Assembly (NCBI GenBank): GCA_009829735.1
Contig: CM020619.1
Coordinates: forward strand, 19,287,816-19,351,815
Origin: Pyropia yezoensis
Taxonomy: Eukaryota > Rhodophyta > Bangiophyceae > Bangiales > Bangiaceae
Length of the DNA stretch: 64,000 nt
Direction: 5' to 3'
Below, piece after piece: positions 53,725 to 64,000 of this stretch. The notes under the pieces are model-generated. The model saw only the letters and a program-made list of their open reading frames with translations, made no database searches and was not told where the DNA came from. The translations under genes were made by a program, and so were the position numbers. The first letter of the stretch is position 1. Each line of letters begins with the position of its first letter.

Positions 53725-54663
53725 CGGGGGGTGTCTTTTTGGGGGGGGGGGTCGGACGGGCGGGCGGGCGGGCGGTGGCGCGGGAAGGGGGGGTGGGAAT
53801 GAGAGGGGACGTGCAAAGGGGGGGGGAAGGGGCGGAGGGGGGCAGAGCGAAACGGGGCGACGCCCATTGACTAAACTTTTCTTCTTTTCCGGATGCTCGT
53901 GGGCCCCCGCCGCCGCGCCGCCGCCGCTGCCGCGTCGTCTGTCCCTGTGGGTCGTCGGCTCGCCACGCACGGCGGGGAGCGGGGCGACGGCGTGACGGGG
54001 TGCAGGGGGCGCAAGGCGTCCGTCGTGCATCCTGCCAGAGCTGGGGGTGACCAGGACCGCCAGCACCAGACGATCCCAGACAGGAGGACAATGCCCATGT
54101 CCATGGCAAGGTCCATCGTCGACCAACGGGACGGCCCGCCCCGTCCTGCGCCGCGCCGCTGCTCGGCGCTCGTCGACGCCGTCTGCCCCACGACGGCCCC
54201 GGGCCGTCCACGCGCAGCCCCTGTGGTGGGGGCCTGTGGCCACCGTCGGCAGCCGCAACGGGGGTGTGACGGACGAGACGCAGCGGCGACGCAGCGCTCG
54301 GCGACCGCGGCGGATCGGCAGCCGCCAACACCCGGCCCGTGGCGCGCCGTTGGCGTGGACGCGGGGGGCGAGCCCGGCCGGCCGCCGCCGACCAGCGCGC
54401 CTTCCCCCGCGCGTGGTGCACCGCCCCCCTTGCTCCCCGCCACACCCCCTTGCTCCCCGCCGTCGTGGCCACGGCCGGCGGCACCCACCCGCTCCGTGGG
54501 GGCCGCACGCCGCGCCGCGCCACGCCGCGCCACGCCGCGGCGGCGCGCGACGCGCGGCAACTCCCCCCCCCCCCCCCCCCCCACCCGTGTGTGCGAACCG
54601 CCGTCTGCGGTGGCTACCGCTACCGCACCCCCCAGAGCCGTTGGTGCGCTCTCTGTGGGGCTC

Positions 54664-54694
<31 letters not shown>

Positions 54695-56082
54695 CTCCTT
54701 CGTTCCCACGACCCGGTCGGCACGCGTCCCTCCCCCCACCCCCGTCCCGCCCGCCCTCTCACCCCCTCCCCTCTGCCGGCAGGGGGGGGGGGGCAGAAGG
54801 GCAGAAGGAGAGCGTGTTGCCGCCACTGCCCGCCAACCCCTCCCCCCCCCCCCCCCCCCCCCCCCCCCACACCGCCGCTGCCGGCGTGCCGCCCCTGCCG
54901 CCCGCGCTGCCGTTTTTTTTTTTTTGCAGCCACCACCCCGGTGACGCTCCTGCCGCCGTTGCCGTCACGTGCCGTCGCTGCCGACGGCGCTGGCGTCCTC
55001 GACCCCACGCCCACCGCCACGCCCACACCGCGGGGGGGCGTGGTCGTCCTGAGCGGGGTCGCCGCCGCCGCCGCCGCCGCCGCCACCGCCACCGACGTCG
55101 CCGCCGCCGCCGCCGCCGCCGCCGACGTCGCCGCCACCACCGCACGGACTGGGCGCCGGCAGAGACAGAGGGGGGGAGTGGGAGGCGCGGGGGGAGGGGG
55201 AGGGGGAGCTGCACCCGCCGGCGGCGGCGGGCTGCCGGCGGCCACCCGCGGGGTGGCCACCCCGCGGGGGCACCGACCGGCAGACCGCCACCGCGCCAGC
55301 CGGAACTGGCAGGGCGGCGTGGGGGGGGTGCGGGCGTCAGGGTGGGGAGGCTCGCCCACCCGCCGCCGCCGCCGCCGCCGCCCGCCGCCCGCCGCCGTCG
55401 GCGCTGCGGCCACCGACCGACCGGCGCCCGGCTGGGGTGTGCTCGCCACGGCGGGGTGGTGGCGGGGCCAAGGAGGGGGGGGGGTGTGGCCGGCGCCGCC
55501 CAGCCGGCCGGCCGCCGTCCCTCCGCGCGTGCGCAGGGCAGACGCCGCCACGCCGGGCGGGGGGTGGTGGTTGGGGGAGGGGGTGGGGGAGGGGCAGGGG
55601 CAGGCATCCTGAGCGGTGCCCCCCCCCGCCCCCGCCAGACGGCGTTGCAAGGCGGTGATGCAGCGACTGGGGGGGGGGGGGGGGGGGGGGGGGGGGAGGG
55701 TGGGCGGGGAGGCGCCGTTGGGACTGCCAGTTCCGTGTCTGCGGGCGACGGGCGGTGCGCCGACCCTGCTGTGCTCTTTCGTCTGCGTGTCCGGCTCCCA
55801 CAGCGGGTGGGGGGGGGGGGGGGGGTGGGGGGGGGGACTGGCGACGGCCGCCGCCGCCCCCCCGGCGGGGCGCGCCCCTTCCCCCCGTGCCGCCTACCAC
55901 CCCATGGCGGCGGCGGCGACGGTCCGCCCTGTTGGGGGATTGCCATGCCCACAGTGGCGCCGCCGCCGCCGTCGCCGCCGCTCCGCCGCTCCCCCCCCCC
56001 CCCCCCCGGCGTCGTCCCCCCCTCCCGGTGAGCCGGCGGCTCCACCAACCGGCGCCCCCCCCCCCCCCCCCACCACCACCCC

Positions 56083-56115
<33 letters not shown>

Positions 56116-56917
56116 TGCCACCACTGGCTGCCACCACCCCCCCCCCCCTCTCTGGTGGGCGGGGAAAACGGACCCCACCCGCCCATCGGGGGGGTGGCGG
56201 GGTGGACGCTGCGCACAGAACGGCTGCCGCCCTCTCGGGGGGGGGGCGCGGCCGCGCTACCCATCCGACGGCCGAGCCGCTGGCGGCCACGTGCGCAGCA
56301 CACGCCGCCGGCGCCCCCGTTTTTTTTCTCTTGTGTCCTTTTCCCCTTCCCCCCCCCCTTCCCCCCCCCCCGCGGCGGTGACGGCCAACGAGGGGAGGCG
56401 CGGGGGAAACCTTGCGGCGGGGTGTGGATGGACGGCACACCGCACCCGCCGCCGAGCGCACCGCCCCGCGCGGCGCCCCCCCCCAGGGGTGCACACCCCT
56501 CCTTGCCGCCGTCAGCCGCCCCGGTTCTCGTTGCTGCCAGCTGGCGTCTGGCGGTGGGCGGGCACGCCAACGGCGCGTGTCGCCGAGGGGGGGGGGGGGT
56601 GCCTGCCGCACGGCGGTTGTCGGGTGCGGGCGGCAAGGGAACGAGAGCGTCGTGGGGGGGGGGGAAGGGGAGGGGCGGGGGGGGGGGGGGGGACGTCACT
56701 GTGTGGGCGGGGGGGGGGGGGGGGGGGGATGGTGTGCGGGGTGCGGGGGGGGGCGGGGGGGGGGGGGGGGAGGGAACCGGGCGTGGCAGCAAGGCCCCCA
56801 GCGGTGCCACGGGGTTGCACCACCCCCGCCGGCCTCGCCAGTCTGGTGGGGGCCCGCAGCCGCGCGGCTGGATGCACACGCATCGTCGTTGCTGCGGTGC
56901 TGCTGCTGTCGCCACCG

Positions 56918-57010
56918 CCGCCGCTGCCGCCGCTGCCGCCGCTGCCGCCGCTGCCGCCGCTGCCGCCGCTGCCGCCGCTGCCGCCGCTGCCGCCGCTGCC
57001 GCCGCTGCCA
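56918..57010. repeat. 9-bp tandem repeat (GCTGCCGCC)n
   Basis: About nine consecutive units of GCTGCCGCC with degenerate triplets before and after. Confidence 0.8.
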
Positions 57011-58726
57011 CCGTCCCCGTCGACGGGCGTCCCCCACCCCTCCCCCCCCCCCCCCCCCCCCTCCCCCGGACGTTGTTGAACGGCAGCGTCGGCGTGACGG
57101 CGCACGCCGACGCATCCCACTGGGTCCGCTGGGGAGGGGTTGGCGGGGGGGGGGGGGATGGTCATGATCCCCCCCCCCCCCCCTCCTGGACCCTTTCCAT
57201 CCCCCCAGCGACGCAGTGTCTACGCGGGGCCACCGGCCGACGGCCAGCGGTAAAGGGGACACCCTCCTACGCGAGGAAAAAAAAAAAAAAAAAAAAAAAC
57301 AGAACAAAAAAAACAAGAAGAGAAAGACTGGGAGGGGCGCGGCAGAGGCGCGGCGCGGAGGTGTGTGGAAGAGGGGGGGGGGGGATGCCCCCCCCTCCCC
57401 TGTGGGGGAAAGGGAGGACGGGGAGGTTGTTGCCGCCGCCGCCCCCACCCACCCCACCACGCCATGGACGCCAGCACAAGGCCCTGTGGGCACCAGGAGT
57501 GGGGGTCCCTCCTCCCCCTCCCCTTCTCCCCCCTCCTCCCCCTCCCCTCTTCGCCCCCCCTCCCCGCCGGGCCGCCCCTGTGCCGCGGCCGCCAGTGACA
57601 GTGGGGAGCGTGGCCGCCGTCGCGTAGCGGGCCGCGCCCGGCGCGGCGGGGGGGGCCGACGGAGTGGGGCTGACAGAGGAGGCGCGGCGCTCGGCCGGCG
57701 GCAGCGGCGGCGGCGGCAGCGGCGGCAGCGGCGGCGGTGGCCGCGGCGGCGGCGGGCGGCCAGTGTCCGTGTCCCACCCCCCCGCCCCCCCCGGGGCCGC
57801 CCCCGCCAGCACAGCGCCCCCCCCCCCCCACCAGCCAGTCACCCTCCCCCCCCCCCCCCCACCGGGGCTTCTTCTTCTTCCACCGGCCGTCGGTGACGCA
57901 GGGACAGCGTCAGCCGGCGCCAACGCTGGCGCGTCAGCCGCCGCTGCCGTTTCCTACCGTCATGCCACGGGCGGCGTTGGCGGCGGCCAACAGGGCGGGC
58001 GGGGTGTGTGTCGGAATGGGGGAAGGGGGGGGGGGGGGGGGGGGGGAAGGAGGAGGAGGCAGCAGGCAGTGCCGCGGGGCCACCACCGCCCACCACCCCC
58101 ACCCCACCCCACCCCCCCCCCCACCGGCGCCACCCAAACCAACCACGCCGCCCCCTCCCCACGCTTGGCCGCCCGCACCCCACGCGCCCATGACCCCACA
58201 CGCGTCGAGGGGGCACGTGGCGAATGACACCTTCCCCCCACCCCCCCCCCTCCCCCCCCTCCCACGACCGACCGCTCCTCCTTCCACCGCCGCTGCCGCC
58301 GCCGTCGCTGCCGTTGCCGTCAGTGTCAAGACTGGCGGCCCCCCCTCCCGGCGAGCGCACGGTGCGGCCGCCGCCGCCGCAGACGCCCGCCCGCCCACGC
58401 GCGCGTGCGGTGGTGGCGGCGGGCCAATCCGTGGTTGCCAGCAGATGAGGGGCCTAGGGGCAGGGCGGTGGGTGGTGGGGAGCGGGGGAGGTTCCCGGCC
58501 CGTGGCCGGGGGCGCGGCCCCCGGGGGGCGGCGCACCCCCCGGGGTGGGGGGGGGGGGGGGGGCCCGGGGGGGGGTGTCCCGCGTCGGCCGCCGTGACGG
58601 GGTGTGCGTGCCCACCACCGGGGGGGTGGTGGTGGTGGTGGTGGGCGGGTGGGCGGCGCGGGGCGCAAAGGGGGGGGGCGCGCGCGGTGCTGGCAACGTT
58701 GGGAGGAGAGGGGGGTGACTGCAGCT

Positions 58727-58750
58727 GGCAGGCAGGCAGGCAGGCAGGCA
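58727..58750. repeat. (GGCA)6 microsatellite
   Basis: Six perfect GGCA units. Confidence 0.9.
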
Positions 58751-59890
58751 GCCACCTGCTGGCCAGAGCGGTGCAGCCAATGCACTGTGGGACCGTCTTG
58801 CATTGCTGGGCGTGGGGGGCGGCCAAAAAGAAAGGGGGCAACAAGGGGGGGTACTGTATCTAGCTAGGGGGGGGTGTGCTGCCCCCCTCTTCCTCCCCCG
58901 CCAACCCCCCCCCCCCCCCGCCCGGCCCACGCCTCCCAAAAGGGCGACAACGACCCACCACGGACCCTTTTTTCTCTTTTTTTTCCTTCTTCTTTTCCTG
59001 TGTTGCGCTACATACATACAGAGTTGGCCGCATGCCCTCCACCTCTCGGGTGGGAAACCCCCCACTGCTGGGCAGCAGGCGGTGGTGCGGTTTGTTGCCA
59101 CCTTTTGCTGCGTTTGGGTATGTACTGTACTGGACACGCTGGTGGGTGCCGTGGGGGGGGAGGCGTCGGGCGGGGGTGGTGCTGCCCACCAACGTCCCTG
59201 TCCCGCCTGCGTGGCAAGTGCTGCCGCCACCGTGCATGAGAGGACGAGAGGGAGAGACGGCGGGGGGGGGGGGGTTGGGAGACGCGTCACGGCACCCAAA
59301 TTCCCCCCCCCCCCTCCTCTGATGGGCCCTCTCGCTCTCTCTGTCGCTCGACGGCACGCTGCAACACCCCACCAGAACCAATAAATGCACCTGATCAACC
59401 TCTTTTTCTCGACTTGTTTTTTTTTTTTCTCGTCCGCCTCTCGTCTCCCCCCCCCCCCCCCCCCCCCCCGCAAAAACCAGATCTGGTACGTACTCCGCAC
59501 GCCAGCTATACCCCATACAGTAGCTAGGTCGTGGCCCCCCCCTCCCTCCCCCCCACGGGGAATATGCAGGCGCGGCCACGGGAATAGGCGGTCGCGGCTG
59601 CCACCGCTACGCGTCAGGGCCTGGCAACCACCCCACGGCGCGGGCTCTCCCCCACCGCCGCCGCCACCCGCCATCCCCCGACACCCTCCCAAGCGCCGTC
59701 GCGCTTTGCTGTCAGCATGGCGGCGAGAGGGGGGACAGCGTCAGGGGCGGGGGGGGGGGGTGCGGCGGGTCACGACTGTGTCACGACTGTGCCCACCACC
59801 CCCCCCCCCTCCCCACCGGCCGCTGCCTCTCCACCCCCCCCCCCCCTCCCCCCCCACCTCATCTGCAAGCGCCGCACCCGCCCGCCCGTG

Positions 59891-59927
59891 CTGTGGTGGT
59901 GGTGGTGGTGGTGGTGGTGGTGGTGGT
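59891..59927. repeat. (GGT)12 microsatellite
   Basis: About twelve uninterrupted GGT units. Confidence 0.9.
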
Positions 59928-60656
59928 GGCCACCGCGGTGATGGCAGTGGGGGGGTGTCGACGGCCGCAGCGGCGCGGATAGATAGGTAAACCACCCACG
60001 CACCCACAGGCCACGCACCCCCCACCCCCCCCCCACCCCCCCCCGCCCCCCCCCCACAAACCCTCCCCCCCCCCCCCGCCCCCTCCTCCGCCTCTGCCCT
60101 GCCACCACTGCTGGGGACGCGGCGGCCACGCTGGGGTGGAGCCCCTGTTGGCCACCAACACCACCTCCCCCGCCCCCCCCCCCCCCCTCCCCTCCTCCTC
60201 CTCCTCCTCCGCCTCCTCCGCGTCCTCTCTGCCCCCCCCCCCCTTGCCGTTGCTTCTCAGCTGGGTGAGCCCCACCCCCCCCCCCCCCACCACCACCACC
60301 ACTCCCTCCGTCGGCCGTCGGCAGCCGCCGGCCGCCGCCGCCGCCACGGCAGTGGCGGTGGCACGTCGACTGCCTGCGTGGCTGCCCAGCACGGCCGCGC
60401 GGCAATGCCAGCAAGGAGGGGGGCGGCTGCCCCCCCCCACCACCGACCCGCCACCGCTTGCACCGTTTCTGCTCTGGTCTCGTTTCCTCCTCTCCGCGCC
60501 CGCCGCCGGCCGGCCGCCGGCCGGCCGCCGCACACCGCCGCACACCGCCGCCGCCACCGCCGCCACGCCGCCACCGCCGCCGCTGCCGCCGCTGCCGCCG
60601 CCGGGCGCTGCTGCCGGCCGCCACGGCCGTCGCCCCCCCCCCCCCCTCCCCCCACA

Positions 60657-61156
60657 NNNNNNNNNNNNNNNNNNNNNNNNNNNNNNNNNNNNNNNNNNNN
60701 NNNNNNNNNNNNNNNNNNNNNNNNNNNNNNNNNNNNNNNNNNNNNNNNNNNNNNNNNNNNNNNNNNNNNNNNNNNNNNNNNNNNNNNNNNNNNNNNNNNN
60801 NNNNNNNNNNNNNNNNNNNNNNNNNNNNNNNNNNNNNNNNNNNNNNNNNNNNNNNNNNNNNNNNNNNNNNNNNNNNNNNNNNNNNNNNNNNNNNNNNNNN
60901 NNNNNNNNNNNNNNNNNNNNNNNNNNNNNNNNNNNNNNNNNNNNNNNNNNNNNNNNNNNNNNNNNNNNNNNNNNNNNNNNNNNNNNNNNNNNNNNNNNNN
61001 NNNNNNNNNNNNNNNNNNNNNNNNNNNNNNNNNNNNNNNNNNNNNNNNNNNNNNNNNNNNNNNNNNNNNNNNNNNNNNNNNNNNNNNNNNNNNNNNNNNN
61101 NNNNNNNNNNNNNNNNNNNNNNNNNNNNNNNNNNNNNNNNNNNNNNNNNNNNNNNN
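60657..61156. other. Assembly gap, 500 N
   Basis: Exactly 500 N between two C-rich tracts, so it is a placeholder whose true length is unknown. Confidence 1.
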
Positions 61157-61350
61157 CCCCCTCCACCCGCCCATTTAGGTCGGCCCGGCGGGGCGGGTGG
61201 GCCGCTGTGCCGCCGCCACCCCCCCCCCCCCGCCGAGCCATCCAAAGGCACCAGCAGCAGCAGCACCGACGAGCGGGCGGGCAGGCGGGCGAGAGAGATA
61301 CGGGGGACAACAAACAAGGGCCGTGCTGCCCCCTGCCTGGGACACACACC

Positions 61351-61368
61351 CGCTGCTACTGCCGCTGC

Positions 61369-61399
<31 letters not shown>

Positions 61400-61447
61400 C
61401 TGCTGCTGCTGCTGCTGCTGCTGCACTGCTGCTGCGCTGCTGCTGCC
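61351..61447. repeat. Interrupted (CTG)n microsatellite
   Basis: About thirty CTG units with single-unit interruptions (TTG, CTCTG, CACTG, CGCTG). It lies 5-prime of the serine protease gene and outside its reading frame. Confidence 0.85.
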
Positions 61448-61620
61448 TGCCGCTACCCTGCCGCCTGCCGCCCGCTGCCGCCGACGGGCGCCAAAGAGCG
61501 GGGAACGGGGGGAGGGGGGGTGCCCATCACACCCGCGTGCCAGCCGCTGCGGGGTGTGTGTGTTGTGTGGCTTGTGGGTCTGGACGCTGCGCCGACGACC
61601 GGGTGCCACCGCCAGCCGCG

Positions 61621-61657
<37 letters not shown>

Positions 61658-61977
61658 TCCCTCGCGCGCACGTTCCGACGCGCGCTCTCTTTACCGTCCC
61701 CCCCCCCCCCGCCGCCCGCCGCGCCGTCTCCCCTCTCTCCCTTGCCCCGCTCCTCTGCCCTCCCCCCCTCTTCTCCAAGCCGCAGCGCCCTTCTTCCCCC
61801 CCCCCTGCCGCTCCCCCCCCTCCTCCCTCCCCCCCCCCTCCCCCCCCCCCGCCCGCCACGTCTGCACGCCGCTGCGGCGACCAGACGCCCCCAGCCGCGT
61901 CGTCCATCTCTCCACCGCCGCCCCCCCCACCCCCCCCCCCCCCCCTCCACCTCTTCTGCACCCCCCCAACGCCCAAC

Positions 61978-62011
61978 ATGACCACCACCACCACCACCCC
62001 GCGCAAGGCGC

Positions 62012-62045
<34 letters not shown>

Positions 62046-63988
62046 TGTGGCGCTGCTCGGCTCGGCGGTGGCGCCAGCGGCGGCGCAGGCGGCCGGCGGC
62101 GGCAGCACCATCGTGCCCGTGACGGTGGGCGGCAGCGGCGGCGGCGGCAGCCGGGTGCCCGGCCGGACGTCGGGGCTGTCGCGGGGCAACGCGGTGGACC
62201 TGAGCAAGTACAATGAGCCAGAGCGGAAGCGCCGCATCATCAATGGCCAGCCCGTCCGGGCGGGGGAGCTCGACTCGGGGGCGGGGTTGTACGTTTTTTT
62301 TTGTTTTTTTTTCTCCCGCTCCCTTTGACGCGTTGCCTTGCTCACGCGCGTGCGAGCGGGGGGTGGGGGGAGCGTTGGGAGGGGCAGGAGGGAGGGGCGG
62401 GAGCTGGAGGAAGGAGGGAGGGGGGTGTGGGAGGGGGGTGGGTGGGTGGATGGACGGCAGTGGTGGCGAATCTAGGGAGCGAGCGGGTGGGGTCCCCAAG
62501 GCTAGGGATGGGGAGGGTGGCTCGGTGCAGTGGTTGGGGGCGGGTGGAGAGCGTGGCGCGGGGGGCTTGGCCCATTGATTGGGCGGTTGCGCCCCCGTGT
62601 GGCCGTGTGTCGATTGGGTTCTTGTGCTGGGTCCTGACGCTGCAGCCACCTGCTTGCGCCGCTTGCTCCCTGTCTGCCCCCTGGTGCTTCTTGCATGGTG
62701 CCCCCTCCTGCTGCTTGCCCCCCACAGCCTGGCCCGCTTTTTTATTGACGGCACCAACGAGTACTACTGCATGGGCGCGCTCACCACGCACCGGTCGATC
62801 GTGACGGCGGCCCACTGCTTTGCGGGCTTTGAGGACGTGGCGCTGTCGGACGATGTGAGGATTGGGGGCATCCGCCTCTTTGATGGCTTCCTCGTGGACA
62901 TTGAGAAGATTGTGGTGCACCCCGACTACAACCCGACCACCTTTGAGAATGACGTGGCGGTGATTACCATCAAGAACGCGCCTGCGCCGGCCAACTTTGC
63001 GCGCAACGGCCTGGTGCTGGCGCGCCTTGGCTACCGGGGGCGGGTCAAGACGGGCACGGCCGTCCGGCAGAGCGGCTGGGGCGCCACCAACGTGAATGTG
63101 ACGCAGGACAACCCCAACCGCCAGACGGTGGCCGTGTCGACGACGCTGCTGCAGCAGGATATGCTCATCAATGACATGAACGAGTGCAACCAGATGGTCA
63201 AGGACGTCATCCAGATTGACGAGACAAACAACCCGGTCACCCACCTGTGCGGCTCCATCAGGGACAATGTCGCCATCTGCAGCGGGGACAGTGGCAGCCC
63301 GGTGTTTACCAAGACCACCACCCGGACGGGTAGGGCGTTTTACTACGTGGAAGGCGTTGTCAGCGTACGTTTGGGGCGGGAAGAGGAGGGGTTTCTTGGG
63401 AGCTCGGGAGGGGGGGGGGGTGGGGGGGGGTGGGGGACCGCTTGGGTTTGTTCTCGGGGGGGCGGGGGGGGGGGGAGGGGGGGTTGAGTATTCCCCATGG
63501 CGTGACACTGACGAGCTGTCGTGGACACTGTCGCCTTTGACCGCCCTGCTCGCGTCTGTTGTACTTTTTTGTGTGCCTGGTCACTGCTCCCCTCCTCGCT
63601 GTCGCGACCGGGCAGTTCAGCTACGAGGGCATCGACGCCGACTGCGTGCCGGGGTGGCCCGACTTTTACGCCAAGGTGTCATACCACTACTCGTTCCTCC
63701 GTCGCAACTTCAGCTACCGTACGTTGTTTTGGGAGGGTGGGGGCACTGAGGGGGGGGGTCTGGGAGGGTGGGGGTCTGGGAGCGTGGGGGCACTTGGGCC
63801 GGGTGGATGAGCTCTTCGTCGGGTGTCTGGGTGTCCATCACGGGCTGTCTACCAAGCAACTTTCTCCTAACGCCGCTCTCTTCTCCCCGCTGCTCCCTCT
63901 GTATGGCGCTGTCCCTTCTCCGCTGTGCCACTGCCTCTCCTTTTGTCCTCGTGTCGCTCTTGCCACAGGCTATTCCTTTTCGGTATAA
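61978..63988 (+). CDS. Secreted chymotrypsin-fold serine protease (four exons)
   Basis: Exons 61978-62288, 62728-63364, 63616-63718 and 63969-63988 give 356 residues; every intron starts GTACGT and ends AG. Signal peptide: 'MTTTTTTPRK' followed by an alanine/valine-rich hydrophobic core, cut near residue 38. A propeptide ends 'ERKRR', and the zymogen cleavage would free Ile87 ('RR|IINGQ'). The catalytic triad is His133 ('TAAHC'), Asp179 ('ENDVAVI') and Ser292 ('CSGDSGSP'). The residue at the base of the S1 pocket (six before the serine) is Ala286, not the Asp of trypsin, so trypsin-like specificity is unlikely. The last exon codes only six residues, and the gene is complete to TAA at 63986. 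The start Met follows a long C-rich leader. Confidence 0.9.
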
Positions 63989-64000
63989 GCGGGCCGGGCG

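Larger units (their letters stand above)
53725..61977. repeat. Eight kilobases of homopolymer- and triplet-rich DNA without a supportable gene
   Basis: Extreme C and G runs, triplet tracts and T/A homopolymers fill the interval, and long frames are open on every strand for that reason only. Notable blocks include a T run (54668-54694), a G run of about 28 (55669-55696), a C run of about 33 (61623-61655) and an A run near 57280. One minus-strand patch (about 54130-53871) has a hydrophobic 'MGIVLLSGIVWCW', but there is nothing else to support a gene. Assembly here is doubtful. Confidence 0.6.

Noticed and set aside
53871-54584. Minus-strand frame of 237 codons with a possible membrane helix
   Set aside because: A single hydrophobic patch in otherwise compositional sequence is not enough to call a gene.
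54047-60000. Numerous long open frames in the homopolymer-rich zone
   Set aside because: All frames are open because stop codons are rare in C/G runs, and the products are low complexity.
61351-61447. Polyglutamine-type coding repeat
   Set aside because: The CTG run lies outside any supported gene, and the protease starts downstream at 61978.

Overview
This is a GC-rich, intron-bearing eukaryotic nuclear window. It contains no bacterial operons, rRNA, convincing tRNA or CRISPR. Host genes are mostly single-exon or have a few short introns. The low-complexity DNA is dominated by GCC/GGC triplets and long C or G runs. The gene set (UBE2W-type E2, CASTOR/POLLUX-like channel, 2-oxoglutarate oxygenase, extracellular malectin and protease genes) together with a DIRS-order PAT-like retroelement suggests an alga. 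A GC-rich red alga of the Porphyra/Pyropia type would fit, but this is inference. A run of exactly 500 N (60657-61156) marks a scaffold gap.

Layout. 1-22.6 kb is a transposon graveyard with no host gene that I can support. It holds three pieces of one LTR retrotransposon family (LTR at 2069-2537; inverted pair at 17744-21283), a worn Ty1/copia piece (8.7-10.3 kb), a Harbinger-like MITE (12308-12850), two 119-bp TA-flanked MITEs (16618-16884), an AT-rich TIR element (22261-22597) and a 3-kb GCC-rich minisatellite zone (13.4-16.5 kb). 22842-29363 (minus) is a very long alanine-rich coiled-coil locus whose reading frame shifts at two C-homopolymers, probably one gene of about 2,150 residues. 31186-32730 (plus) is a five-exon E2 ubiquitin-conjugating enzyme of the UBE2W type, visible only after splicing. 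33205-36048 (minus) is a CASTOR/POLLUX-type channel, 36638-37768 (plus) an SMP-30/gluconolactonase-like propeller, and 38822-40030 (minus) an isopenicillin-N-synthase-like oxygenase.

40174-46858 is a nested structure: an intact-looking PAT-like tyrosine-recombinase retroelement (40259-45619, split direct repeats) sits inside an older element with about 44-bp terminal inverted repeats. 47122-47774 is a hAT remnant. 49756-53724 (plus, two exons) encodes a secreted multidomain protein (malectin x2, PKD-like, PA14-like, TIG, sorbosone/glucose-dehydrogenase propeller, TIG). 53.7-62 kb is gene-free homopolymer-rich DNA around the gap, and 61978-63988 (plus, four exons) is a secreted chymotrypsin-fold serine protease.

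The host genes do not form an evident pathway. The most unusual shared signal is that all eight introns I could define by protein homology begin with exactly GTACGT, rather than the usual GTAAGT/GTGAGT. This would be a useful lead on unusual U1 recognition in this lineage. I did not find a convincing new defence or metabolic system. The best leads are the splice-site signal, the giant coiled-coil locus, the malectin-propeller chimera and the PAT-like element.
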